This document shows positions 51,430 through 60,299 of a stretch of DNA of 64,000 nucleotides, in pieces (position 1 is the first letter of the stretch; each line of letters begins with the position of its first letter). Under the pieces are notes generated by a model that saw nothing but the letters and a program-made list of their open reading frames with translations, searched no databases and was not told where the DNA came from. The DNA comes from CAZYTM01 sp964649725 (GTDB taxonomy: Bacteria; Desulfobacterota; Desulfuromonadia; Geobacterales; Geobacteraceae). The translations under genes were made by a program, and so were the position numbers. The stretch is from positions 682,001 through 746,000 of the forward strand of contig CAZYTM010000001.1 of NCBI GenBank assembly GCA_964649725.1. The letters run 5' to 3'.

Positions 51430-51462
51430 AAAAAAGGGCCTTCTAGATGGAAGGCCCTTTTT
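51430..51462. terminator. Bidirectional intrinsic terminator
   Basis: AAAAAGGGCCTTC and GGAAGGCCCTTTTT pair around a short loop, with T-runs on either strand. It serves the pilT-like gene and, from the other side, tRNA-Pro. Confidence 0.92.
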
Positions 51463-51472
51463 GCCAGATAAA

Positions 51473-51549
51473 TGGTCGGGGCGAGAAGATTTGAACTTCC
51501 GACCCCCTGCTCCCGAAGCAGGTGCGCTACCAGGCTGCGCTACGCCCCG
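51473..51549 (-). tRNA. tRNA-Pro (CGG)
   Basis: A 77-base minus-strand cloverleaf with acceptor CGGGGCG/CGCCCCG, discriminator A and encoded CCA (51473-51475). The anticodon loop TTCGGGA gives anticodon CGG, reading CCG codons. A likely promoter on the minus strand is TTGCCA (51586-51591) and TATAAA (51562-51567), 18 bases apart. Confidence 0.96.
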
Positions 51550-51734
51550 ACTGAAAAAAAATTTATAGCATGCAACAAGCTGGTATGGCAAGCAATATTT
51601 CTTGCATATCAGCTGGTCAGGACTTACCAATCCGTTAAATCGACTGCTTGCGAAAGCTAACGATTTTTCTGTTGTTGCCCTGGTTAAGTCGATGCAATAA
51701 CAGCAGGAGCAAGAGCTGGTCCGGTACAAAACCG

Positions 51735-51763
51735 TTGTCATAACTTTGCTAAAATGCTAATAA
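51735..51763 (+). promoter_or_regulatory. Probable promoter of the menaquinone gene run
   Basis: TTGTCA at 51735-51740 and TAATAA at 51758-51763, 17 bases apart, about 40 bases before the first gene. Confidence 0.5.
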
Positions 51764-51804
51764 TTATACTTTAGTCCAAACAACTGCAGAACATTGGGAG
51801 CTAT

Positions 51805-53262
51805 GTGGCTGGCCTAGACATGCAGACCTTTCTGGCCGACCTGGAGAGACAGGGGGACCTATGTCGGGTCAGTGTGGAGGTTGATCCGATTCTGGAGATA
51901 GCTGCGCTGACCGACCGGGTCTGTAAGATGCCGCATGGTGGCAAGGCGCTCCTCTTTGAGCAGGTAAACGGCAGCAACATGAAGGTGGCAACAAATCTCT
52001 TCGGCTCCTGGAGCAGGCTGGCTACAGCCTTTGGCGTTGTCGATACTAACGAACTTGCAGAACTAGTGAAGCAGCTCTTTCATGGGGTGTCTGGCAATAA
52101 TCTGGCCGAGCGATCCAAGGCAGTCCGATTGTCAGATGTCTATTCAGGCTATGCGCCAAAACTGGTGACTAACGGCTGCTGTCAGGAAGTGGTCGAGATA
52201 GAGCCTGACCTGGCAAGTCTTCCACTGTTGAAAAACTGGCCTGACGATGGTTTCCCAAACGGTAACGGGCGAGCCATCAGTCTGCCGCTGGTCTTTACAG
52301 TCGATCCCACTACCGGTATCAGCAATTGCGGTATCTATAGGGTTGAACAGCTCTCTGGCAGCAAAGCGGCTTTGCATTGGCGACCAGCAAGTGGTGGCGC
52401 ACGGCATTATGCAGCCTGGCAGGAACTTGACCGACGGATGCCGATTGCCATAGCTCTGGGTGGTGATCCGCTGTTGTCGCTGGCGGCATCATTTCCGCTG
52501 CCGGAACCGCTGGAAGAGTTGTATTTTGCCGGTTATCTGCGCGGTAAGCCGATCAATGTAGTACGCTGCCTGACCAATGAGTTGCTGGTCCCAGCAACAG
52601 CCGAACTGGTTATCGAGGGCTACCTGCAACCTGGCGAGCAAGTTCAGGGAGGGAGTTTTGGCAACCACAGCGGCTATTACATTGCTCCTGGTTTGGTGCC
52701 GATAATGGAGATCACCTGCATCAGTCACCGCAACAAGCCGATATTCCCGGCTACAGTGATCGGTCCGCCACCCATGGAGGACTGCTATCTGGCTAAAGTC
52801 GCGGAACAGATGTTGCTCCCGGTTATCCGCCAGGAGCTGCCGGAAATAGTCGCGATTAATCTACCCATGGCAGGGATATTTCATGGCTGTGCCCTGATCG
52901 CCATTAACAAGATGGGGCCTGATCATCCCCGGGAGGTCTTGCAAAGGCTCTGGCAGGGTAAATTGCTTGGGGCGGGGCGGCTTCTGCTAATTCTTGATGC
53001 GGAAACCGATCTGCAAGATCTTGCCGGTGTTGCCTGGCGTACCATAAACAGGGTTAACTGGCAACGTGATCTGGTTTCTCCTGATGAGGATGAATTCGCA
53101 GCTAACTCGGAGGAGATCCCGTTTGCTGGCCGACTAGGCATTGATGCTACTCGTAAAAGTTCAACAATGCCGGGGGGGAAAGAATGGCCAAAAGAGACGA
53201 GCATGTCTGATTCAATCCTGGCGACCGTGACTAGGAAGTGGCGGCAGTATGGAGTGTTATGA
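51805..53262 (+). CDS. UbiD family decarboxylase, probable menaquinone pathway
   Basis: This 485-residue enzyme has the UbiD fold and uses prenylated FMN. Recognisable parts are FLADLERQGDLCRVSVEVDP at the N-terminus, a prFMN/metal region with TGISNCGIYRVEQL and GGSFGNHSGYY, and the active-site stretch ATVIGPPPMEDCYL. The GTG at 51805 has GGGAG 4 bases upstream. Together with mqnP, ubiX, mqnE and mqnC downstream it is likely the decarboxylase of the futalosine branch (MqnL-like) acting on a prenylated naphthoate; this is inferred from context. Its TGA overlaps the lipoprotein start. Confidence 0.92.
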   Translation: MAGLDMQTFLADLERQGDLCRVSVEVDPILEIAALTDRVCKMPHGGKALLFEQVNGSNMKVATNLFGSWSRLATAFGVVDTNELAELVKQLFHGVSGNNLAERSKAVRLSDVYSGYAPKLVTNGCCQEVVEIEPDLASLPLLKNWPDDGFPNGNGRAISLPLVFTVDPTTGISNCGIYRVEQLSGSKAALHWRPASGGARHYAAWQELDRRMPIAIALGGDPLLSLAASFPLPEPLEELYFAGYLRGKPINVVRCLTNELLVPATAELVIEGYLQPGEQVQGGSFGNHSGYYIAPGLVPIMEITCISHRNKPIFPATVIGPPPMEDCYLAKVAEQMLLPVIRQELPEIVAINLPMAGIFHGCALIAINKMGPDHPREVLQRLWQGKLLGAGRLLLILDAETDLQDLAGVAWRTINRVNWQRDLVSPDEDEFAANSEEIPFAGRLGIDATRKSSTMPGGKEWPKETSMSDSILATVTRKWRQYGVL

Positions 53263-53807
53263 TTTATCTTTGGCGCAGTTTGCCTATGCTCTGGATAGCA
53301 ATCCTGTTAAGCTGCCCGGGTTGTTATCACCTGAGACTTGAACCGGTACCGCTGGTACAACACCAGTTCAGTATAACCAAATCACCGCCGAATCTCTTTG
53401 CCGCCATCCATAGGGGCTTGGTAAGGGATGGTTTTATTATTGAACAGGAGGACAAGGCTGCCGCTAGTATTCAGACCGGGTATAGGTTTTTCTATAAGGC
53501 ATCAGGTATTGGTCAGCCTGAGGGGGGGCGGGACTATTACTACAAACTCAAGATCGACCTGCAGCAAACAGCTGCTTTGAATCTGATTAAACTTGAGCCT
53601 GTTGAGCTGGAGATGCGTTCTTTTTATCTGTATGATCTGAATGGTAACCTGCAGACACTTGGGAAACGCTATCCTTATACGCACTATCCGGGGATGTTCG
53701 ATCTGCCACCACTTAACATCGAGTTGCAAAGGGTCGAGACGCTGTTGAAGAAGGCTATCGAAAATTCACTGGAGAATATCGGACGGTATGGAACAGATGG
53801 TCTTTGA
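53259..53807 (+). CDS. Small lipoprotein in the menaquinone operon
   Basis: This 182-residue protein starts with a signal ending in a lipobox-like LLSC, with another Cys three residues on. The mature part is mixed alpha/beta, with ETLLKKAIENSLENIGRYGT at the end. It overlaps the ubiD-type gene by 4 bases and the prenyltransferase gene by 20 bases, so it is firmly inside the operon. No family is recognised; why a lipoprotein sits among quinone genes is unclear. Confidence 0.72.
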   Translation: MIYLWRSLPMLWIAILLSCPGCYHLRLEPVPLVQHQFSITKSPPNLFAAIHRGLVRDGFIIEQEDKAAASIQTGYRFFYKASGIGQPEGGRDYYYKLKIDLQQTAALNLIKLEPVELEMRSFYLYDLNGNLQTLGKRYPYTHYPGMFDLPPLNIELQRVETLLKKAIENSLENIGRYGTDGL

Positions 53808-54666
53808 ACGGATAAAGATTTTTTTTGAGATGATCAAGTTCTCCCATACGGTTTTTGCCCTGCCATTCGCCTTGACTGGAGCTCTGCTGGCAGCAGGGGG
53901 GGTGCCGACCTCAGCCCAGTTCTTTTGGATTGTCATGGCGATGGTCGGAGCGCGTACTGCAGCAATGGGGATGAACCGCCTGATCGATGCGAGCATAGAT
54001 GCCCGCAACCCGCGTACTGCTGGGCGTGCAATCCCTGCCGGGCTCATCGGCCGCGGGACAGTGCTCCTTTTTATTGTTATTGCAGTCATCCTTATGCTCT
54101 ATGCAGCGGCCCGCCTCAACCCGCTCTGCTTCAAGCTGGCACCGGTGGCACTCTTTTTCCTGGTGCTCTACTCATACTGCAAAAGGTTCACCGCCTGGGC
54201 GCACTTAGTGCTAGGCCTTTGCCTTGGTGCTGCACCGGTTGGCGCCTGGCTTGCCATCCGTGGCAGCATAGATCTACCGGTTATTCTTCTTGGCTTGGCG
54301 GTCCTATTTTGGGTAGCCGGGTTCGACATCCTCTATGCACTGCAGGACCTGGAGTTCGACCGGAGTGCCGGGCTCCACTCCATACCGGTCCGCATCGGGG
54401 TAAAGGGATCTCTCTGGATGGCACGACTCTTCTCCCTGATCATGGTCGGGATGCTCGTGGCGGTCTACATCCTGTTGCCGTTGGGGGGTATGTTTCTAGC
54501 CGGGATACTGCTAGCCACACTGCTGCTAGTTTATGAACACTGGCTACTCCGCCAAGGCGATCTGGCCAGGCTGGACATGGCTTTTTTCACCATGAACGGG
54601 TATATCAGCATCATCATCTTTATTGCCACCCTGCTGGATATCCTGGGTGGGAAGGTGGGGGGATGA
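53788..54666 (+). CDS. mqnP: UbiA-type prenyltransferase, probable MqnP
   Basis: This 292-residue membrane enzyme has about eight or nine transmembrane segments and both prenyl diphosphate sites: NRLIDASIDARNPRTAGR and DLEFDRSAGLHSIPVRIG. It attaches the polyprenyl tail to the aromatic acid. In a cluster with mqnE and mqnC it is best read as the futalosine-pathway enzyme MqnP, acting before UbiD-type decarboxylation. It overlaps the lipoprotein gene upstream and ubiX (ATGA) downstream. Confidence 0.92.
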   Translation: MEQMVFERIKIFFEMIKFSHTVFALPFALTGALLAAGGVPTSAQFFWIVMAMVGARTAAMGMNRLIDASIDARNPRTAGRAIPAGLIGRGTVLLFIVIAVILMLYAAARLNPLCFKLAPVALFFLVLYSYCKRFTAWAHLVLGLCLGAAPVGAWLAIRGSIDLPVILLGLAVLFWVAGFDILYALQDLEFDRSAGLHSIPVRIGVKGSLWMARLFSLIMVGMLVAVYILLPLGGMFLAGILLATLLLVYEHWLLRQGDLARLDMAFFTMNGYISIIIFIATLLDILGGKVGG

Positions 54667-55280
54667 GCGAAAGACATCTAATCCTGGCTATCAGTGGTGC
54701 CTCAGGTGCGGTCTACGGTCTTCGCCTTGGGGCGGAACTGCTGCGGGCGGGGTATGATCTCAGCCTGCTGATCAGCAAGGCTGGCTTTACCGTACTTCAG
54801 CAGGAGTGTGACCTTGTCTGGGGGGGGAGCCAGGAGGAAGTTGCCAGATCTGTCGAGGAGTACTTTAATGTGCCGGCACCGAGGCTATCCTTTTATGCTG
54901 AAGATGATCTCCTTGCCCCCATTGCCAGCGGTTCCCGCGCCCCCGAAGCAATGGTGATCGCCCCCTGTTCCATGGGAAGTCTGGGAAGGATTGCTGCCGG
55001 GCTCTCCGGTACCCTAATAGAAAGGTGCGCCGATGTCATGCTCAAGGAGGGGCGGACTCTGCTGCTTATGCCGCGGGAAACCCCCTTATCGGCAATCCAT
55101 CTGGAAAATATGCTGAAACTTGCCCGCCTCGGGGTGAAGATAGTCCCGGCCATGCCAGCCTTTTACCATAAGCCGGTCACAGTGGCCGACCAGGTAGATT
55201 TTGTCGTGGGTAAGGTGCTTGATCAGCTAGGGGTGAAGCATCGACTCTACCTGAGGTGGGGAACGGACGAAAAGCTGTAG
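54663..55280 (+). CDS. ubiX: Flavin prenyltransferase UbiX
   Basis: This 205-residue flavoprotein makes prenylated FMN for UbiD-type decarboxylases. It shows LAISGASGAVYGLRLGAELL, the SGSRAPEAMVIAPCSMGSLG and AAGLSGTLIERCADVMLKEG segments, and LLLMPRETPLSAIHLENM, all diagnostic of UbiX/Pad1. It directly serves the UbiD homologue three genes upstream. Starts in ATGA overlap with the prenyltransferase stop. Confidence 0.96.
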   Translation: MSERHLILAISGASGAVYGLRLGAELLRAGYDLSLLISKAGFTVLQQECDLVWGGSQEEVARSVEEYFNVPAPRLSFYAEDDLLAPIASGSRAPEAMVIAPCSMGSLGRIAAGLSGTLIERCADVMLKEGRTLLLMPRETPLSAIHLENMLKLARLGVKIVPAMPAFYHKPVTVADQVDFVVGKVLDQLGVKHRLYLRWGTDEKL

Positions 55281-55337
55281 ACCTTTTGTGAGAGAGGAGA
55301 TCGAGGCCTTGCCGGAATCTCTACCAGAGAAGCTGTC

Positions 55338-56423
55338 ATGATCACATATGCATCCATAACCGAAAAGGTCTCAGCTGCGGTTCGGCTGAGCGACGAAGAG
55401 GCGCTCTTTCTCTTCGACTCCCCCGAGCTGCTCACCATTGGCGAACTGGCTGCCATGGCCAATGAACGGCAGAACGGCAGGCAGGTCTTTTTCAATGTCA
55501 ACCGGCATCTCAACTACACTAATATCTGTGTCAATCGTTGCCGCTTCTGCGCCTTCTCAAGGGTAGCCGAGACAGACGGGGCTTATGCCTTCGATCTGGA
55601 AGAGATCAGAGCGCGGGTGGTAGAAGCAGCCAGTCAGGGGGCAACGGAACTGCACATAGTCGGAGGGCTCCATCCTGATCTGCCGTTTGATTATTATCTG
55701 GCGATGTTGCATACTATCCGGAATGCAGCGCCTGCCCTGCATATCAAGGCATTTACCGCCGTAGAGATAGACTATCTGGCCCGTCTGGCTGGGCTAACAC
55801 TGGCAGATACCCTGACGCAGCTGCAAGGGGCTGGATTGGGTTCACTCCCTGGCGGTGGCGCAGAGATCCTTGGCGCAGCAGTAAGGAACCAGCTCTGTCC
55901 GGAAAAGATAAGTGGTGAGCGCTGGCTGGAGGTGATGGCAGCGGTGCACCGGGCCGGGCTCAAGTCCAATGCCACCATGCTTTACGGTCATGTCGAAAGT
56001 TATGCCGACCGGGTTGATCATATGCGTCGCCTACGCGAACTACAGGACGAGACCGGTGGTTTCCAGGCATTCATCCCGTTGGCATTCCAGCCGGAAAACA
56101 CTCATCTAAAACTATCCCGGCGGCCAGGCTACGGTGGTGGTGTCAATGATCTGAAGACCCTCGCCATAGCCAGGCTTTATCTGGACAATTTCCAACATGT
56201 CAAGGCCTACTGGGTGATGCTCGGGCTGAAGATTGCCCAAGTGGCGCTCTCCTTCGGGGTAAATGACCTGGATGGTACTGTAGTGGAAGAGAAGATCGGT
56301 CATGAGGCTGGCGCCGCCTCTCCTCAGGCGATGGGGAAAGAGGAGCTCGTTACCCTCATCAGGAAGGCCGGCCGGATACCGGTGGAGCGTGATACGCTCT
56401 ATAAAACCCTGCGAGTTTACTGA
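55338..56423 (+). CDS. mqnE: Aminofutalosine synthase MqnE
   Basis: This 361-residue radical SAM enzyme makes aminofutalosine. The cluster motif is CVNRCRFCAFSR after NVNRHLNYTNI; GATELHIVGGLHPDLPFDYY and SLPGGGAEIL follow, with SNATMLYGHVESYADRVDHM near residue 215, the pattern that distinguishes MqnE from MqnC. Its stop overlaps the mqnC start (TGATG). MqnA and the enzyme that removes adenine (Mtn or MqnB) are not in the window. Confidence 0.93.
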   Translation: MITYASITEKVSAAVRLSDEEALFLFDSPELLTIGELAAMANERQNGRQVFFNVNRHLNYTNICVNRCRFCAFSRVAETDGAYAFDLEEIRARVVEAASQGATELHIVGGLHPDLPFDYYLAMLHTIRNAAPALHIKAFTAVEIDYLARLAGLTLADTLTQLQGAGLGSLPGGGAEILGAAVRNQLCPEKISGERWLEVMAAVHRAGLKSNATMLYGHVESYADRVDHMRRLRELQDETGGFQAFIPLAFQPENTHLKLSRRPGYGGGVNDLKTLAIARLYLDNFQHVKAYWVMLGLKIAQVALSFGVNDLDGTVVEEKIGHEAGAASPQAMGKEELVTLIRKAGRIPVERDTLYKTLRVY

Positions 56424-57499
56424 TGCTGCAGAGGATAAGTGAAAAAATAGGGTCAGGAGAAACAATCACTCGTGAGGAGGCGCTCTGGCTCCTGAGCGAA
56501 GCCGAACTTCTCTCTGTCGGCAGGCTGGCCGACAATATAAGGAGACGGCTCCACCCCGACAATCTGGTCACCTTTGTAGTGGACCGGAATGTCAACTATA
56601 CCAACATCTGTGAGTCGAGATGTAAATTCTGCGCCTTCTTCCGGGATGCCGGGGCGGGTGACGCTTACCTGCTGGGCGAAGAGGATATCTACCGCAAGAT
56701 CCAGGAACTGGTCGACCAGGGGGGTACCCAGTTGCTGATGCAAGGCGGGCTTCATCCGGAACTTGGTATCGATTGGTTTGAAAAGCTCTTCCGGGAGATC
56801 AAGCAACGCTTCCCGATGCTGCAGAATCACTCGCTGTCGCCAGCAGAGATAACCCAGATTGCCAGAGTGTCGCAACTGGATATCGGCACGGTCTTGCGCC
56901 GGCTCAAAGCAGCGGGGCTCGATTCTTTGCCGGGTGGTGGTGCCGAAATACTGGTTGACCGGGTCAGAAAAGAGATTTCGCCACAGAAAATCGGCTGGGA
57001 AGAGTGGGCGCAGGTAATGCGAGCAGCAGCACGGCTCGGGATGCCGACCACGGCGACAATGATGTTCGGCAGTACCGAGACAGCAACGGATATCATTGAG
57101 CATATCTTTCGCATTCGCGAGTTGCAGGCCAGTGGGGGCACTTTTACCGCGTTCATCCCCTGGAGCTACCAGCCAGGTAATACCGAACTTGGTGGTAGTA
57201 CTGCCACTGGCGTGGAATATCTCAGAGTTGTTGCAGTGGCCCGCATCATTCTCGATAATATTCCTAACCTGCAGGGGAGCTGGGTTACACAGGGGGCAAA
57301 GCTGGCCCAGGTAGCGCTCTTTTTTGGTGCCAACGACCTGGGGGGGACCATGCTGGAAGAGAATGTGGTGGCAGCGGCAGGTTGCCGGTTCCGCCTGAGC
57401 CAGGAGGAGATGGTTGAAATGATCCAGGGTGCCGGGTTCAGGGCGGCTCAACGGACCACCCTCTATCGAATAATAAAGGACTTTGGATTTATCCGCTAA
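56423..57499 (+). CDS. mqnC: Cyclic dehypoxanthinyl futalosine synthase MqnC
   Basis: This 358-residue radical SAM enzyme cyclises dehypoxanthine futalosine. It has DRNVNYTNICESRCKFCAFF, LMQGGLHPELGIDWFEKLF, SLPGGGAEILVDRVRKEI and TTATMMFGSTETATDIIEHI, matching MqnC rather than MqnE. It ends the coupled menaquinone run and is followed by rnd after 23 bases. Confidence 0.94.
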   Translation: MLQRISEKIGSGETITREEALWLLSEAELLSVGRLADNIRRRLHPDNLVTFVVDRNVNYTNICESRCKFCAFFRDAGAGDAYLLGEEDIYRKIQELVDQGGTQLLMQGGLHPELGIDWFEKLFREIKQRFPMLQNHSLSPAEITQIARVSQLDIGTVLRRLKAAGLDSLPGGGAEILVDRVRKEISPQKIGWEEWAQVMRAAARLGMPTTATMMFGSTETATDIIEHIFRIRELQASGGTFTAFIPWSYQPGNTELGGSTATGVEYLRVVAVARIILDNIPNLQGSWVTQGAKLAQVALFFGANDLGGTMLEENVVAAAGCRFRLSQEEMVEMIQGAGFRAAQRTTLYRIIKDFGFIR

Positions 57500-57522
57500 C
57501 TGATCTCAATGAAAGAGAAATC

Positions 57523-58665
57523 ATGCATTCAGCTGAATTAGTTACTACCCCATTGGCGTTAGAGAGGCTGGCTGCACGTCTGGCCGTTGAGCCGTTGCTC
57601 GCCTGCGATCTGGAGGCAGATTCACTCCACCATTATCAGGAAAAAGTTTGTCTGCTGCAGTTCTCCACCCCGTCTGCTGCGGCACTCGTAGATCCACTGC
57701 AACTGCGGGATCTTTCAGCGCTGGCGCCGATCATGGCCAATCCTGCTATACGCAAGATTTTTCATGGTGCGGATTATGATATCAGGTCATTGCATCGGGA
57801 CTTTGGCATCGAGGTGGTGAACCTGTTCGATACCATGATTGCCTGTCAGTATCTGGGGGAGACAGAGGTGGGGCTGGCCGCAATGCTCAGGAAACGTTTT
57901 GGCATGGAACTGGACAAGAAATACCAGAAGGCCGACTGGAGCAGGCGACCGTTACTGCCCGAGATGATGGATTATGCCGTTAAGGATACGGCACTGCTGA
58001 TCGAGCTATATCAACAGCTATCCAGCGAACTACGAGAGGCGGGCCGACTTGCCTGGGTTGAAGAGGAGTGTGCAAATCTATGCCGGGTCAGGGTTGGAGA
58101 GCGCCCGGACGGTCCGTTATGCCTACGTTTTAAAGGTGCTGGCCGTTTGGAGCCAAGAACTTTGGGGGTGTTGGAGGCTCTGTTGCAGTTTAGGGAATGC
58201 CGGGCAAGAGATGCAGACCGTCCACCTTTCAAGGTTTTGGAGGGAGAGCTTTTGCGTGAGTTGGCGCTGGCAAGACCTTCGTCCATGGAGGAGTTGGCTG
58301 AAGTGGCTGGAGTCAAGCCCTGGCTGTTGGAGAGATATGGTCAAGGTTTGCTGGGTGCAATCGCAAAGGGGATGGCCTTGCCGACAGAACAGCTGCCGGT
58401 TGTACCGAAGCAGCAGCGTCTGGTCCGCAGCAAGGGTGTTGAGATGCGCTTACGGATGTTCAAGGAATGGCGCGATACTACAGCCCATAAATTAGGGATT
58501 GAAGCAGGTCTCTTATGCAACAACTCACTGCTTGAGCATCTTGTTACCGACTTGATGACTGCAAAAAAGGATGTTGTTGCTGCTGCCATGAAAAAATGGC
58601 AGTGGCAACTGTTCGGCGAGGAAATCTGGAAGCTTATCCAACAGGGACGAAGTGCTTCTGGTTAA
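57523..58665 (+). CDS. rnd: Ribonuclease D
   Basis: This 380-residue 3'-5' exonuclease trims tRNA and other stable RNA. The DEDDy site is visible: ACDLEADSLHHYQEK (D and E), HGADYDIRSLHRDFG (D) and DYAVKDTALLIELY (Y and D). An HRDC domain follows (ARDADRPPFKVLEGELLREL). A second HRDC-like region lies at the C-terminus. Its last 4 bases overlap the convergent acidic protein gene. Confidence 0.93.
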   Translation: MHSAELVTTPLALERLAARLAVEPLLACDLEADSLHHYQEKVCLLQFSTPSAAALVDPLQLRDLSALAPIMANPAIRKIFHGADYDIRSLHRDFGIEVVNLFDTMIACQYLGETEVGLAAMLRKRFGMELDKKYQKADWSRRPLLPEMMDYAVKDTALLIELYQQLSSELREAGRLAWVEEECANLCRVRVGERPDGPLCLRFKGAGRLEPRTLGVLEALLQFRECRARDADRPPFKVLEGELLRELALARPSSMEELAEVAGVKPWLLERYGQGLLGAIAKGMALPTEQLPVVPKQQRLVRSKGVEMRLRMFKEWRDTTAHKLGIEAGLLCNNSLLEHLVTDLMTAKKDVVAAAMKKWQWQLFGEEIWKLIQQGRSASG

Positions 58666-59426
58666 ACTGGGGTCTTATCCTTATCAGAGTCTTTGTCGGC
58701 AAACAGATCGTCAAAGGTACCTGTCGGAGCTTCAGTCCCAGCAGGTGGGTCGGCAAGATCAGATCCCAGGGGAGTTTCGTCTGTCAATAAAGGCTCAAAT
58801 TCATTATCACTGCTACTGTTGTTATCTGCCGATTCAACAGGCTCGTCAAAGGAAAATGTGGACTCAAAGTCGGCAACCCCTTCTGCTGCTGCAGATGACT
58901 GAGCAGTCAAAACTGCACTTTCTGGTCGGCTGGATTCAAGCAGATCAGCTAAGTCGTCAGCACCTTTATCCGCTTCTGCAACTGCTGGTGAAGTGGACTC
59001 GATCGCAGTTGTCTCGAAAGAGAAGTCAATAAGACCCTCTTGCCCATCATCAAGGTCTGCAGCAGATATTACTGCTGTTGGCTCGATAAAATTGACCTCC
59101 TCTCCTGAGGTGTCTGGCGATGGGGGGATGAGGTCAAGTTCAAGCCCGGCAGTCTCTCCATCGGCGGATGGGGGCTGGTCATCACCAGGAGTTGCATTCC
59201 AACTGAAAGTATCTTCTTCGGCAGGGATGAAAGTATCTTCCAGATTATTCTGCATATCAGGGTTGTCGCTGGGAGGAGTCTCTGCCGACAAAACCGGGGA
59301 GGCAACAGCATTGGGGATAATGGCGCGAATGCCGTGGGACTCCTTGAAAGCACTCAGATCGTTATTGCATTTTTTGCAAGCATCAAGAAATTCAAAGCTG
59401 TTATAACCACATTTAGGACATTTCAT
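58662..59426 (-). CDS. Acidic protein with N-terminal zinc ribbon
   Basis: This 254-residue protein begins with a small zinc ribbon, MKCPKCGYNSFEFLDACKKC, followed by a 220-residue Asp/Glu/Ser/Ala-rich region with no membrane segment and little predicted structure; short phrases such as DLADLLESS and FEPLLTDETP recur loosely. The ATG at 59426 has AAAGGA 9 bases upstream and directly starts the ribbon. It is probably an intrinsically disordered scaffold or nucleic-acid-associated protein. No function is known to me. Confidence 0.8.
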   Translation of the reverse strand: MKCPKCGYNSFEFLDACKKCNNDLSAFKESHGIRAIIPNAVASPVLSAETPPSDNPDMQNNLEDTFIPAEEDTFSWNATPGDDQPPSADGETAGLELDLIPPSPDTSGEEVNFIEPTAVISAADLDDGQEGLIDFSFETTAIESTSPAVAEADKGADDLADLLESSRPESAVLTAQSSAAAEGVADFESTFSFDEPVESADNNSSSDNEFEPLLTDETPLGSDLADPPAGTEAPTGTFDDLFADKDSDKDKTPV

Positions 59427-59519
59427 CGGCGTTGTTCCTTTATCTGGCAACTTGAGATGTAGTAGTTCCCTGACGATAATGGCGCCAACCTGCCATAACT
59501 GGCTGAAAAACTCAAGATA

Positions 59520-60299
59520 TTAATTGCCTAATTCTCCCCACTGGTACTGGAGGATGGCGAGCATGGCAAGGCCGGCGGTCTCGGTCCGGAGTATTCGTGG
59601 GCCTAGTGAGACTGCCTGAAATCCACCCTTTATAGCCAATTCAGCTTCAGTTTCAGTGATCCCCCCCTCTGGGCCGATGAGAATCGCAACCGATTCCGGT
59701 ACAGAACTGGCGGCTAGGGAGTTTTTCAGACTATTTCCGACTGCTTTTTCCCAGACCAGCAGCTTTAGCTCCTGTCTTGCCATACAGATTGCAGCTGACA
59801 AATCCTTGGCCACGGCCAGTGTCGGGAGCTTAGTCTGCTCCGACTGCCGTGCCGATTCCTGAGCAATACGCTGCCAGCGTTTGAGTTTCAGTTCAAGCTG
59901 TTTCCCCTCAAGACGGACAATCGAGCGGTTGGCAAAAAACGGGACTATTTCGGCAACCCCCAGCTCCGTGCATTTCTGCACGATAAGGTCCATCTTCTCC
60001 CCTTTAGGCATACCCTGGTAGAGGCTGATGACAGGGCTGTTTCGGCTGACAGGGGGGCGGCATCGCTCGCTAACCATGATGCAGAGGCGGCTGGCTGTTA
60101 TCTCGGTAATGCAGCCGAGCGCTTCATTGCCGTTTCCATCGGCCAGCAGAACCTGATCATGCTGTGCCAGCCGTAAAACTATTGCCATATGACGAAATAG
60201 ATCGTCACTGATAGTGATATTATCTGCCGCCAGCTGTTCAGCAGAGACAAAGAAACGACGAAGTTTCAGTCGGTCTTGCGGTAGCAGAGACAACACCAT
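59520..60299 (-). CDS. rsmE: 16S rRNA m3U1498 methyltransferase RsmE
   Basis: This 259-residue SPOUT methyltransferase has the N-terminal PUA-like part (LRRFFVSAEQL, HMAIVLRLAQHDQVLLADG) and the knotted SAM site IGPEGGITETEAELAIKGGF with LGPRILRTETAGLAMLAILQ. It methylates N3 of U1498 in 16S rRNA. It overlaps the end of prmA by 34 bases, and the two rRNA/r-protein methylases form an operon. Confidence 0.95.
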   Translation of the reverse strand: MVLSLLPQDRLKLRRFFVSAEQLAADNITISDDLFRHMAIVLRLAQHDQVLLADGNGNEALGCITEITASRLCIMVSERCRPPVSRNSPVISLYQGMPKGEKMDLIVQKCTELGVAEIVPFFANRSIVRLEGKQLELKLKRWQRIAQESARQSEQTKLPTLAVAKDLSAAICMARQELKLLVWEKAVGNSLKNSLAASSVPESVAILIGPEGGITETEAELAIKGGFQAVSLGPRILRTETAGLAMLAILQYQWGELGN

